The notes under the pieces were generated by a model, which saw nothing but the letters and a program-made list of their open reading frames with translations, had not been told where the DNA came from and did no database searches. A stretch of DNA of 64,000 nucleotides from Undaria pinnatifida (lineage: Eukaryota; Sar; Phaeophyceae; Laminariales; Alariaceae). This document shows, in pieces, positions 24,801 to 36,187 of the stretch; within the stretch, counting starts at the first letter, position 1, and every line of letters begins with the position of its first letter. The DNA lies in contig JABAKD010000010.1 of the NCBI GenBank assembly GCA_012845835.1, positions 12,361,973-12,425,972 on the forward strand. The letters run 5' to 3'. A program made the position numbers and the translations under genes.

Positions 24801-27800
24801 CGGCTGACACGAACGCTGTGTGGAGGCCTGTTTGGCTTGAAGCTCTCTTATTGCTGCTGTTGTCGTTTACATTTTTCTGCTGCAACATCAGGGGCTGGGG
24901 GGGGGCGGCGGTTTTGGTGGCAATGCTCCACTGGGTGTCCTTTTGCGCTGGATTGTTATCGTTGGTGTTTTTCCTGTTGATAGCTGTTGTTAGTTCGTCT
25001 TTTCTGTTTATTTATTTCTTCAAAATAGATCCTACGTTTTGTTGTTTCGTTGTCATGTCTCGCCTTGCCTTTCTTTCATGTTTCGGGCACTGCGCCAACG
25101 TTGATGTTTAGGCGATGGGGTGGCTGGAGGAGACGCCGGACAAGGACACCAAGGTGGCGCTGCTGGTTGCGCTGAGGGACATTACCGACGGTAAAATTTT
25201 TGTGGAGGCGGAGAGGGCCAAGCTCACCAGGATGCTGGCTAAGGTGCGAAAACGACAGAGGGGGCATGAGTGGGAAAAAGGAAGGACATCGTAGGAAATA
25301 CCTGGTATTGATTAGGAAGAAATACGTAAATATTAGGAAATTAAGGAAGTACGTGTTAGGAACGCCTGTGCGTGTCGCGTCGTTTTGCTCAATGCTGCGC
25401 TGTTGCTTCCCTTTTTGCTTTTATAACTGCTCTTGCTTTCCTTTGTTGCAGTTGCTCTTTATCTCGTGTTGTTGTTATCGTCGTTGGTTAGTGTTCTTGC
25501 TTTTTGTTTGACTCGTGTTGTTGCCCTCTAGATCTTGCCCATTCTTTCATTCACGCCGTGTGCTTGAATTGTGCGGGTGGCTTACCGTTGGCACGGCGCT
25601 CTATTAGTACCAACAGCTCGTATATGGTATGGCTTGTATGACTTGTATTGTTTGCATGATTTTTATTTTGTGTGGTTTGTATGATGTGTTGGATTCGTAC
25701 GGTTTTTACATTTTGTGTTATTTGAGTATTGTTTTTAGTATGTGTGCTGTTTGTATTATTTGTATTATTTGAATACTTTGTATGATTTGTATGATTTGTA
25801 TGATTTGTATGTTTTGTATGATTGATATTGATATGGATTGTAAGCTTCGCATTTTTCGTACCTCTCCGTTTGATTTGCATGATTTGTATGATTTGTACAA
25901 TGTGTACAGATCAAAGAGGAGGACGGTGATGTGGCGGGCGCGGCTGAGGTGCTTCAGGAGGTGCACGTTGAGACGTACGGCGCTCTGACGAAGAAGGAGA
26001 AGGCTGACTTCATCCTCGAGCAGGTGTGTGCTGCGATATACGGTAGGGTAGGGTAGGGCAGAGTAAGAGTAGGGTAGGGTAGCGTAGGGAAGGGTAGGGT
26101 AGGGTAGGGGGTAAGGTAGGGGGTAGGGTAGGGGGTAGGGTAGGGTATGGTATGGTACGGTTCGGTAGGGGACGGTAGGGGACGGTAGGGTGCGGTAAGG
26201 TGTGGTGTGATATGTTGCATGGGACGGTAGGGGAGGGTGTTGTGTGGCATTGTATGCGGTAGGGTAGGGTGTGGTGTAGTACGATGTGGTGAAGTATGGT
26301 ATGGTGGTGGGGTATGGTATGGTATGGTATGGTATGGTATGTTATGGACTGCACGAGGTCTTGCGATGTTGGGGTGCTTGGTATCGGAGAAAGGTGACAC
26401 CGATGGGCCGCGCAACTGTATACCAGGTAATTGCTGTCACTTGGTCTACAGCAGGTCTACTTGCGTAAATTCGTGGGGTGTGCTTTGTCAATGATCGTGG
26501 GCTCTGTCCGCTGTATAGCGGTTGCGTGCATATTGCGGCGTTTTGTTTTATTTTATTTTCAGCCGGGGTACCGGTCAGGATGTTCCCTTCCTTCTATGTG
26601 TTGTTTGCGTATCGTTTTGCACCTGAGAAACCGTGGTGCTCGCGACGTTCGCGTTCGTTTTCGTCTGGCACCCACACCCCCTGCGGGTTCCGTCCTAGCG
26701 TTGTAAGGATGCGAGGGTCAATGGTCATGTGACTGCGACTATGCATTACTTGAGTGCCCCCCTCCTCGCTCCGATACACTTTCACACGAAATCCTAACAA
26801 CCCGCGCAGATCCGGCTAACCTTGGCGAAGAAAGACTATGTGCGGGCGTTGATCCAGAGCCGAAAGATCAACCGCAAGGTCTTGCTCGACGAGGACATGC
26901 AGGACATCAAGGTGAAGACGATTTGTTGACGTGTTATTTTGGTGTGGCGTGTGTGTCAACAGGAGCAGTAGTCGTCATTTTTTTTTTTCCGTCGTTTTTT
27001 TGTTCGTCGTTTTTTGTCGTTTTGGTCGTTTTATCCGTCCCTCAAGAATGACCCAGCAGGCATGTGTGTTTTTACGTCTGTGTGTTTTGTTGATCTGTGT
27101 ACGTGCGTTTTTGTGCGTGTGCCTGTGCATCTTGTGTTCTGTCTGGGCATCTTGTGTTCTGCGTGTCTTGCCTTGTGAATGTAAGTGTCCCTGCGCACAA
27201 CAGTATGCCTTTGTTTTTTTGCCGTGGGGCCGTGGACATTCTGTTGTTTGTGCATTTGTTTCTTGAACCATTGACCCGTCCTGCTCTTGGGGTAAATTGG
27301 TGCTAGGAAAAATCTACGAACAGAGATCGTTTGTGATTCGTGTGCTTTTGCAGTATGGCCGGAGATGAAGTATCTTAACTATCGCCTCGCCGCCGCCCCC
27401 TCTTTCCGCACCGCTGGCCCGATCAGGTTCGATTCTATAAACTCATGATCGAGTACGACACGCACGAGAAATCAACGTTCGATCTCTGCCAGGTGAGACC
27501 AGATCGACAAGCCTCCTTTTCAGCAAGCCTCTTCCTCGGAAGCCGTAAGCAGGCAGCAGCCAGTACCTTTACCCCTTCTCCCTCCGGTAGCGCTGCCTCG
27601 AGAACAGTGTCTGGCTCTGGTTTAATCGGCTCAATGTGTTGGCTGAGGGTTTGGGGTGAGGGTGTCGTGGGGTAATGGGAGTGATGCCGTTGAGGGACGG
27701 GAGTGAAATAATTAATGGCACATCACGCGCCGTACTGATTGCGTGTATACCTACTGTCGGCGGCGTCATTAAGGGTGGTTCCAAATGCGGATCGCGCCAC

Positions 27801-30800
27801 CACCTGATAGCGCTCACCCTCCTGTTTTTGTGTTTGTGGGGAGTCGCGTGCGTTTTTGGTTGGCTCTCGATTCGACGAATGGCCTCATTTAGTTGCCGGA
27901 TATACGAATGAGGTACGTAATGAACAACAAAACGCATTGCCATCGACGTCGCCGTACCAACCTGCCCACCCATCGACCCATTGACCCACCTACCCACCCA
28001 CCCACCCAGCTAACCACCCACCTACCCACCCATCCACTCGCCCAATCGCCAACCCATCCACGCTCTTGCCGGCCATCAATGTGCTGTGCCACTGCAGAGA
28101 TACTTCCGATATCGTTTCCAAGAAGACTCGTGTTCGTCGGTCGTCGGCCGTCGGGGCTCTGGCGGTAGCGCGTACCACTGTACCACTCCGTCGGGAAAAC
28201 CATTTAATATTAGTATTGTTATACAAACGATCCTTACATTTCCGCACAGAGCAGTGTTACGTTGTTGATTTGCCACGATGAAGGATCGACGAGCAAGCAT
28301 TTAGGAAAATTTGTGACCGTCGGCCGGGACAATGACCCGCCGGGTACACCAACCTACCCATCCACCACCCACCCACCCACCCACCCACCCACCCACCCAC
28401 CCACCCACCCACCCTCCTGCTCCTGTCGTGAAAGGATTTTCATTCCATCTATGACACACCGTCGGTCCGAGACGACGAGACAGGGGGATGGAAGGAGTTC
28501 CTACGGGCGGCGGTGTTGTTCCTTGTGCTGTCTCCCAACGGCAACCACCAGCAGGATATGCTCTTCAGGGTGGCGGAGTACAAGAAGCTAGAGGAACTGC
28601 CCGCCTACAAAGTAAGGAAACCTACGGCCAGGGCGCAGGCCGAGATGGGGTCGGGATCTGGGGGGGGTGGGGGTGGGGGGGCGATGAGTGAGGGTGTCGC
28701 AAGCGTATGAAGCTTCATTTTTTTTAGTTGGTATTTTCACCGTACCCTCGCACTGTGCGAAGAACGCTTGTTCGTCCCTCCTCCAGACGAGGGCGGCGAT
28801 CTATACACAAAGGTCTCTCGTCCTCGAGCTTTTTTTTTGTGCATGATAAGAACGTCGCACAAGGAAGAGCGGGCCGATACTACAGTACATACCAGAGAGG
28901 TGTTCGGTAACGCCCTGATCCCGTTGTCCCCGCCCCCCCCTTCCCCCCGGACGGGTTTTCAACTATCACAGGCTTTGATCAAGTTGTTCACCACGCCCGA
29001 GATCATCGGGTACCCCGTGGAGAAGCAAGAGGAGCTTGAGGCCGATGCTTGCCTGGCCTTCGGCGGGCCGGAAATGTTGACAAAGTGAGTATTGGTACTT
29101 GTTCTGGTAGCTGACCTTTCAGCCCCCCCTCAGCCTCCGCCCCCCCCCCCCTTTCCTCCATCGCTTCTCCCCCGCCCCATCCCCCCCCCGCGCCCTCCCA
29201 CTTTTAAGAGTACGGTGGATTTCGATTGAAAACACGTCATTTTGACGCCGTCTGTGGCTAAGGCTTCATCCTCCGACGCAATACATGTAGCCCCCCAACC
29301 CCCTCCCCGCCCGCCCGCCCCCACCCCCCCGCGCGCGTACATGAGCACGTTCACCGATGCCCACATACCCCCGCACGTGCTTACGCCGACACATACGCAC
29401 ATATACACGCACATACGCACGCGCAATCACCCGCACCCGTACACACGCGCATGCACATGTGCATACGCGTTCACGTAAACCCACGCGGAAGTGCACATGC
29501 ACACGAACCGATGCTTGCAAATATACCCCCACGTTCACACGCGCGGACACCGACACACTCATACACCGGCACACGTAGATACACACGCGCAAACGCACGC
29601 GCGTACACATTCACAGGCACTTCCACGCGCTCGAACACCTACACACGCTTACCCTGACACGCGCATATGCCGCCACACGCACATACACAAACGTTATCCA
29701 CGCGCATGCACCGACTCACGCGCGTACACAGACGCACGCACGTACACACATGCCTACGCCGACACGCGCACGTGCACGCGCATATACACACCGACATAAA
29801 TGCACACATGCACATACACCCGCGCATTCACCCATACACGCGCATACACCGACACATACTTATAAACACGCCCATACACACAGGCATACACACAAGCATA
29901 CACCGACACGCTCACACACCCGTGGGCATATCCACGTCCATTCGCTGACACATGCGCATACACAGACACACGCACATACGCATGCACATACACACGCACA
30001 CATACACCTTCACGCGCTTACACCTGCACGCGTATACACCGACACACGCACATACGCACGCGCATAAACATGCGCATACACGCACACGTTGCCTGACACA
30101 CGTGCATGCACCGACACACGCACGCACAAGCGCATACACCGATACTGGCACATACACTCGCGCATGCACCGGCATATACACCCATGCACATGCACACGCG
30201 CCTTCACTGGAACACGCACAAACCCATGCGCATATACACACATACACCGCGCCGTGCAGGTGGAAGGCAGACCTGAAGCTCCGCATCGTGCAGCACAACA
30301 TCCGGACAGTGGCGTCGTACTACAAGCAGATCAACACCAAGAGGCTCGCCGAGTTGTTGGGCCTGGACGAGGGGCAAGCCGAGCGCAATGTGGCAGGTAC
30401 ATACATACTACTTACGTACCTCGTACCCCAGTACGGACATTCCAGGTGGTTCATTTTCCAGCCGTACGTTTATCTTGAGCAAGGTGCCGTTTATCCCCAG
30501 TGCGGGGGGGGGGCAACGATTCTTTTTTTTCATCTTTGGCATACCGCCCGAATAGTATCATGAGCTCCAATGAAAAAAACATATCACGCTAATTTACGTT
30601 ATGTCCTGACGCTGCCGTACCACACCCACATACGGTTACGTATAGTATAATAGCTACACTGTAGTTGCAAGGGGAGTCGCCGACCTATATCCTTAATGAG
30701 GACACACAAGCCGTAATGCGCGCGATCGGAGTATCACACACAGCTTGCAAGGGTGAGTTTCGACAAAATATTCGATCTCACAGCTGGAGTGTATTTTAAT

Positions 30801-31619
30801 TTTTGTTACATACTGACGAGGTGTATATAAGTCACCGCCCTCGTTAAGGTTTTTTACACAGCCCTCGCTCTCCTTTCCCTTCCTCGCTCATCCCCCGCTT
30901 CCCCCCTATTGCTTATTGATTATGTCGTAGATATGGTGAGCGACGGGTCGCTGGCGTACGCGAGAATCGACCGCCCGAGGGGCGTGATCAACTTTGCCAA
31001 GCGAAAGCCATCCGAAGAGGTATGTATGTATCATGTGCCGGTATGTGCGTGGATAAGGAACTAGAGGGTCAAGCTCTACTGGTGTACTTCGTATATATAT
31101 AGAATGCGCGGGTTCTCTCGGGCAGATGACCTCCGCAGTAAGCAACGAAAAACATGTTCCACTCCTTTCCTTTTTTTTTTGCTCCTGGGGACCACGAACG
31201 AACAAAAGTATCCAGTGTATCCCAGAAGTTGGGTGGTGGCCACAGACAGCAAAAAAAAAAGCAGGAAGAAGATAAAACAAACGTTTGTTTTTTCTGTTAG
31301 ATTTGGAAAAAATGCAATGAGCGCCCAACTGTTGGAGGTGTCTCTATTAGGGGTAAAAACGGTGTTCAGTCTCGGAAAGGATGCTTGGTCTATGGTGGTA
31401 TGACTAACGCAAGGACTAATGAGTACGCCCCCCCCCCCCCCCCCCTCCCCCGTCTCCCGGCCCGCCTCTTGTTTGTTTGGTTCGTGTTTGTTTCGTCGTC
31501 TCCTGCTTCCGGAGCAGATTCTTTCAGAATGGAACTCCGATATTGGGCAACTGCTGCAGTTGGTGGAGCGTAGCTGCCACCTTATCAACAAGGAGAATAT
31601 GTTGCACAAGATCGCGTGA
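21849..31619 (+). CDS. RPN5: 26S proteasome lid subunit Rpn5 / PSMD12
   Basis: This is the non-ATPase lid subunit Rpn5, a PCI protein of the 19S particle that contacts other lid subunits around the Rpn11 deubiquitinase. Eleven exons: 21849-21929, 24257-24469, 25112-25243, 25910-26023, 26810-26911, 27427-27492, 28435-28611, 28972-29084, 30260-30396, 30931-31019 and 31518-31619. All introns are GT-AG and all phases agree. The coding sum is 1,326 nt, giving 441 aa (human PSMD12 is 456). Colinear family motifs: LSKRRGQ and [15 protein letters not shown] in the N-terminal half, [36 protein letters not shown], then the PCI part [23 protein letters not shown] and GVINF, ending [11 protein letters not shown]. 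The start ([15 protein letters not shown]) is the first ATG of exon 1. Intron 1 is 2.3 kb. Introns 4 and 8 hold microsatellites, and intron 9 holds an exon-like repeat. Confidence 0.96.
22377..22422 (+). repeat. Short repeat shared with a TUP1 intron
   Basis: ACTCACGGCTGACGTCCTT followed by AAATATTTTTTTATAAAAT. It is matched at 55,466-55,511 (ACTCACGGCCGACGTCCTT, then AAATATTTTTATAAAAT). It probably marks the end of a small dispersed element in RPN5 intron 1. Similarity upstream of the block is weak. Confidence 0.5.
25640..25905 (+). repeat. AT-rich (GATTTGTAT)n tract in RPN5 intron 3
   Basis: Degenerate TATGATTTG/TTTGTATGA units run almost to the exon 4 acceptor. The tract therefore supplies the T-rich sequence before the 3' splice site. 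Confidence 0.8.
26040..26345 (+). repeat. (GGGTA)n / (GGTAT)n microsatellite in RPN5 intron 4
   Basis: Pentameric GGGTA and later GGTAT units with interruptions. A similar, more regular GGGTA array lies in a TUP1 intron at 55,980-56,112. The pentamer is neither the TTAGGG nor the TTTAGGG telomere unit. Confidence 0.85.
26678..26762 (+). repeat. Dispersed ~100-bp repeat, copy 1 (diverged)
   Basis: GGATGCGAGGGTCAATGGTCAT followed by GACT, then ACTTGAGTGCCCCC. This corresponds to 33,301-33,413 and 53,456-53,563. It lies in RPN5 intron 4 and is the most diverged copy. Confidence 0.5.
29340..30245 (+). repeat. ~900-bp (ACACGC/ACATAC)n microsatellite in RPN5 intron 8
   Basis: A long alternating purine-pyrimidine array of CACACG, CATACA and CACGCG words that ends just before the exon 9 acceptor. 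Overlapping open frames on both strands (up to 203 codons, rich in His/Thr or Val/Cys) are by-products of the repeat. Such alternating sequence could adopt Z-DNA; that is inference. Confidence 0.9.
30651..30804 (+). repeat. Exon-like dispersed repeat, copy 1, in RPN5 intron 9
   Basis: A ~150-bp sequence with an open frame reading [15 protein letters not shown], then [14 protein letters not shown]. It is bounded by a possible acceptor (CACTGTAG, exon from 30,665) and a possible donor (AAGG|GTGAGT, exon to 30,752). Inverted copies lie at 34,703-34,858 and, partly, at 35,671-35,765. An 88-nt inclusion would shift the RPN5 frame. Confidence 0.6.
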
Positions 31620-32036
31620 TCGGATGTATCAGATATAGCGGGAATATCGGAAGATGTAGCGGGTATATCGGAGGATATAGCGAGTATATCGAAGGACATC
31701 GCGGGTGACATCGCGGGTATATCGGAAGATATAGAGGATATGTCGGAGGATATAGCGGGTACATCGGATATGTGGTCGGATAAGGGAGATGCGGAGGGAG
31801 CGGGCGGAGGTTGTACGATGCAGCGTTATGTTGTAGCATGCCTTGCGGTGCGATGCGATGTGATATTCTGGGCGATGCGATATGATATTCTGGGCACCCA
31901 GCGTCGTTGCCGGGTTTCGTTCGGAAATGTGAAATGTGGTTATACCGCGAGCAGCGAATGCGCTTTGCGGTGTGATATGATAGCACGCGCCGTCTTCTTC
32001 GCCAACGGAGTTGTTTTTTTCTATGCGGAGGATTAA
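31620..32036 (+). other. Open frame directly downstream of the RPN5 stop, with 21-bp repeats
   Basis: In the RPN5 frame, 138 sense codons follow the TGA at 31,617-31,619 before TAA at 32,034. The first ~170 bp are imperfect 21-bp repeats of the GATATAGCGGGTATATCGGAG type, reading as a seven-residue repeat GISEDIA with D/E variation. No homology to Rpn5 exists here; in other eukaryotes the protein ends at this point. It is most simply the 3' UTR with a repeat whose unit happens to lack stops. Stop-codon readthrough is possible but unsupported. Confidence 0.5.
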
Positions 32037-32120
32037 AAAAATGCAAAGAAATGAAACAAAACAAACGAAACGAGCATGCAAGCAACCAATGAAACAATAC
32101 GTATACCTCGTAGTGTATAC

Positions 32121-32409
32121 CGGTCGCCCCGGTGGCGTATCAGGTTATCCTCGAGCCTGGTATAGGTCAGTTTCGTGAGTTCGAGTCCCGCCGAGTGCAA
32201 ACTCGTAAAAATTCGTTCGGACCTTTTCTGGTGCACAAATTGACTTGCGGAAAGCGCGAGAGCGTGAGTTAGCAACACTCGATGAAAAATCGACGAGCAG
32301 TGGGATTGCTGAACCCTACGCGCGATAAAAACTGAAGGCAAGAACCGGGGGGGAGAAGGGACGACACCTGTGACCACGGCTTGTCCGGAAGATGGAAAGT
32401 AAAAGTGTG
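32121..32409 (+). mobile_element. tRNA-derived SINE, copy 1
   Basis: A 289-bp element starting CGGTCGCCCCGGTGGCGTAT. Its head carries an A-box-like GGTGGCGTATCAGG (32,131-32,144) and a canonical B box, AGTTCGAGTCC (32,178-32,188), at tRNA-like spacing. A tRNA-unrelated body follows (ACTCGATGAAAAATCGACGA, GCGCGATAAAAA, CCACGGCTTGTCC). A close copy sits at 37,730-38,021. No coding capacity; it would depend on a LINE for movement. Confidence 0.75.
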
Positions 32410-32499
32410 AAGAGAGACCATGACAAGAATATTGATATTCATAGCATACGGTTGCGAACAAGCTGGCAACGACGGGTAGCCACTCCAGGTCGTCTTGTT

Positions 32500-33010
32500 T
32501 TTCGATGTTGTTTGTGTTTTGAGCCTTTTTTCGTCTCGACGTTTGTTCGCGCTTCCACATTTATTTGTTTTTTTGTGTTTCAGAGGGAATTTTTTTCTTT
32601 CGTAGCGTTTGTTTTTCAACGTGTAAGTCTAAATGTTTTTCAACGTTAATTATTACTGTTTGTTCGTGATTCAGCCAACATTCATTGACGAATTGTTTTT
32701 AACAATTTTTTGCAAATATTTTCGACATTTATTTATTTGTGTTTTCAACGTCAACGTCTGTTTCGCAACAAACAGTGGTTTAACTTAGCAACGAACGGCT
32801 GGTTTTCAACATTTGTTTGCATCAAATTTTGCTGCTGCAGCGTGTATGATCATTTGTTGTTCACATGCACTTTTAACATTTTTTTCAGCTCTTTTTGCTG
32901 GCCAGAATTTTTTCTCAACATTTGTTTTTCAGGCCTGTAATCTATATTTTCAACTTTTGTTTGTCAACTTTAAAACTGCGTATTTCCAACTTTTTGTTTC
33001 AACCAACAAC
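32500..33010 (+). other. T-rich low-complexity stretch
   Basis: Recurring TTTTCAAC(A/G)TTTGTTT words. Overlapping long open frames (Phe/Leu-rich) are compositional. No gene recognised. Confidence 0.6.
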
Positions 33011-33300
33011 CAACGCGGCGGACGCCTGTCCCGCCCGCCGTACGTAGTGGGCTATCACTTCACACTGCTGTACATACATGTTATTTTACATTTGTTTGTC
33101 ATTTTGCCCGCGCCCTACCCGCCCTCCTGGGTTATCATATCATGTACCATACTTTTTTTTTTTTTTTCTTCATTTTCCCTCGTTTTCTGTGCCAGAAAAT
33201 TAAGCCTTAAGTTTGGAGGCGACCGACGCTCGAAGCGTTTTGTCTTCGCTTTCGTGAGAAATAAACAAATAATAAATGACCCCCCCCCCCCCTCATCCCA

Positions 33301-33413
33301 TGCCTGGTTGGTGAAAACCCGACGTGCTCCGTCCCGGCATAGTTGGGATGCGAGGGTCTATGGTCATACGACTACGGCCACGCACAAACTGAGTACACCC
33401 TCCCCCCCCCCCC
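33301..33413 (+). repeat. Dispersed ~100-bp repeat, copy 2
   Basis: Starts TGCCTGGTTGGTGAAAACCC, continues through GGGATGCGAGGGTCTATGG and GGCCACGCACAAACTGAG, and ends in a C run. It is nearly identical to 53,456-53,563 and diverged from 26,678-26,762. Confidence 0.75.
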
Positions 33414-33555
33414 CCCCAGCACGCGCAGGACGGTGGGTATGTACCAGGTATGTATGTGTATGTGGTGTGCCTTCGCAGCACGATGTTTGGTCAGGATTTC
33501 GCTCGGACGCGTGCTATACGGTCGAGGTATGATGATGCTATTTATAGCACTTTTC

Positions 33556-33612
<57 letters not shown>
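33556..33612 (+). repeat. (GTT)19 microsatellite
   Basis: An uninterrupted GTT/TTG trinucleotide array, immediately followed by a copy of the ~250-bp dispersed repeat. Confidence 0.9.
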
Positions 33613-33613
<1 letters not shown>

Positions 33614-33845
33614 CAAAAACACTTTTTTTCTCTGAATGACGGGAATCCTCAACGCCAAATCGTCGGAATTTCGATACTTTTTCCGCACAATTTGTTCGTT
33701 GTTTGCCTAGCTAGGCCATGGGATTTTTGTACAGCAAGTGTTAGTTTTCTGAAAAAAGTCCGTTTTTGAGAGAGGCCTAAAGATCCTCAAGCAGCCACCC
33801 CCTCAGAAGAAGGAAAAAAAATGGTGCAGCACCTCTTCTTGTACT
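33612..33845 (+). repeat. Dispersed ~250-bp repeat, copy 4
   Basis: Same family as 2,252-2,505 (CTGAATGACGGG, CCAAATCGTCGGAA, GGCCATGGGA, GAGAGGCCT, AAAATGGTGCAGCACCT). Its left end abuts the GTT microsatellite. Confidence 0.65.
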
Positions 33846-34702
33846 ACTACAGTGTAGTACATGGCGTGAGATGTGTCCTCGCCCGAGATACGTACCGGTC
33901 AGTGTGACATACGTGCATTTTTTCTTTGCGCTCGTTTTTGAGCGGAATCGCGTGGTCCTCCATACTTTATACCTGGTAAAAGCGACGATTTGCGTCGATC
34001 GACGTCTGTATTATATCGCTTCTTTAAACAGCATTCATTTACTGTTAATTTTGCCCTCCGACAATGTAGTTTGCCTGTATGTCAGACTTACACAGCGATG
34101 AGTTGTTGTACTACACGCCCTCTCTGCCAGATGCTACTCGGACGACTACAAGGTACGATGGTATGATATAATACGTCTGGTTATACTATTAATACTGTTT
34201 TTTACTGCAGATCTCGTTCACCTTCTAATAATCTATACGCATTGGGCGAGACCGTGTTTGGCCCTCCTTCTTCTCTTTTTTTCTTCCTAAGATGATAGCT
34301 CCACACGTAGGATACACCAGATCCCCATTTAATGATCCGAATAGTTATAAATATTTATCAATGTCAGGTACAATTTCCTCATCTACATAGAGTCTAGTCT
34401 ATATGTATCGTATACCGCCGTGATATTTAGTAACCGGCACGATCTAGATGTCTGGGGGGGTTGTCTAAATACTCAAAATCCCCTTGGGGGTTCAGTTTCT
34501 CTTTCGACCATTCATTCCTCAAACGGCTCTCCTTCCTTCGTCGAAAGACTTGGACCGGTATTTCGTATGGGTTACAGGGGTAGGGTTAGACTATAGTCTA
34601 GAGTTAGGGTTAGTTAACATGGTTGAAAAGGACAATAATTTTGTCAGACACCTCACGTGGGGCCATCTCTCAACGCTCGATGCTCGTACTCGTATATTAT
34701 AA

Positions 34703-34858
34703 AAATTAAAATACACTCCACCAGCGGTGAGATCGGATATTTTGTCGAAACCCATCTTTGCAAGCTGTGTGTGATACTCCGATCGCGCGCATTACGGGTT
34801 GTGTGTCCTCATTAAGGATATAGGTCGGCGACTCCCCTTGCAAATACAGTGTAGCTAT
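34703..34858 (-). repeat. Exon-like dispersed repeat, copy 2
   Basis: An inverted copy of 30,651-30,804 with the same frame open ([15 protein letters not shown], then [14 protein letters not shown]). One Ala-to-Pro change is seen in the shared part. The donor-like GGGTGAG of copy 1 is changed here. Confidence 0.65.
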
Positions 34859-35039
34859 CAGGGTCAACAGGGTGATGTTAGGCAGTCTGTGCGCGGAAAC
34901 TATAAAACCACTGAGGGGGACAAAACCTGACAGCTGTGGAAGGAAATGCATCAATTTATCAAGTGAATCCTGTGAGTCGAATAACCGGTGAGGGGAGGGC
35001 GGAGTTTTTAAGGACGTGGGAGGCTGATCTTGATCAAAA

Positions 35040-35290
35040 GGGGGGGCGGGGAGGGGGGGAGGGACAGGTGGGGCAGCTCAATTTGTGCGTGGAAACTATA
35101 AATCCTTCTTGTGGGGGAGGGGGGGGAGAATGGGGGGGGGGGGAGGGAGGGGGGGGAAGACTTCAGGTCGCATAGATGTAAGGGTTTGCTGATACGCGTG
35201 GTGCTAGGTCTAGGCGATGGTGCGGGTGGTGGGGAAGGAGGGGGCGTTGGGGGCAGGGGGGTGGGTGGGAATTGCAGCAGCGGCATGGAC
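35040..35290 (+). other. G-rich purine tract
   Basis: Long G and GGGGA runs with interspersed unique sequence. A related G-rich block (GGTGCTGGGTCTAGGCGAT) recurs at 35,798-35,860, indicating a local duplication of this area. Confidence 0.6.
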
Positions 35291-35364
35291 GGCTCTAAAA
35301 CGATAATGAGGTGATATCCAGCGCGTGGAAGTGTTTATTATTCTGGCGGATTTCGATATTATCA

Positions 35365-35584
35365 GGTGAGGCGTTTGAGTAAGAGGTGAGGCGTTTGAGT
35401 AAGAGGTGGGGCGTTTGAGTAAGAGGTGAGGCGTTTGAGTAAGAGGTGAGGCGTTTGAGTAAGAGGTGAGGCGTTTGAGTAAGAGGTGAGGCGTTTGAGT
35501 AAGAGGTGAGGCGTTTGAGTAAGAGGTGAGGCGTTTGAGTAAGAGGTGAGGTGTTTGAGTAAGAGGTGAGGCGTTTGAGTAAGA
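35365..35584 (+). repeat. 20-bp minisatellite, about 11 copies
   Basis: The unit GTGAGGCGTTTGAGTAAGAG is repeated head to tail with rare single-base variants. It is flanked on the right by an A run and a G-rich tract. Confidence 0.95.
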
Positions 35585-35670
35585 GAGAGCGAGGAAAAAA
35601 AAAAAAAAAAAAAATGGGGGGTGGGGGGGTGGGGGGGAGGGTTCTCAAGAGGTTTAGGTCACATATATAT

Positions 35671-35765
35671 GTAATATTAAAATACACTCCAGCTATGAGA
35701 TCAAGGATTTGGTCGAAACTCATATTGGCAACATTGTGTGTGATACTCCAATCGCGCGTATTAAT
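35671..35765 (-). repeat. Exon-like dispersed repeat, partial copy 3
   Basis: A diverged, shorter relative of 34,703-34,858 in the same orientation (AAAATACACTCCAGC, GTGTGTGATACTCCAATCGCG). Confidence 0.55.
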
Positions 35766-36150
35766 CATATATGTAAGGGCTTGCTATACGCGCGGTGCTG
35801 GGTCTAGGCGATCGTGCGGGGTGTGGGGAAGGGGGTGTGGAGAAGGAGGGGGCGTTGGAGGGGGGGGAGGGGGGATGAATGAAAGCTACGTCATGGATGG
35901 CTAGAAAGATAATGACGTGATATCGATTGCGTAGAAGTGTTTATTACTCTGGCCGATTTCGATTATAATTGGGGCGTTTGAACGAACTGGGCGGGGAACA
36001 AAAGGGGGGGGGGGGGGGGGAAGAGGGCGGAGATGAGTTGGAGCTACGGCATCGATGGCTAGATGGATAATGAGATGATATCAGCTGTCTGGTAAGGTTT
36101 ACTACTCTGGTAGATTTTGATTTTAGGTGGGGCGTTTGTACAAGAGGGAT

Positions 36151-36186
<36 letters not shown>
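36151..36186 (+). repeat. Poly-G run (~36 G)
   Basis: An uninterrupted G homopolymer. Length in an assembly may be unreliable. Confidence 0.9.

Positions 36187-36187
<1 letters not shown>

Noticed and set aside
28080-28130. Candidate RPN5 exon beginning RYFRYRFQ after a GCAG acceptor
   Set aside because: The exon at 28,435 starting DFHSIYDTP follows exon 6 in phase and matches the family, leaving no room for this segment.
29266-30563. Multiple 70-200-codon frames rich in His/Thr or Val/Cys
   Set aside because: By-products of the ACACGC array in RPN5 intron 8.
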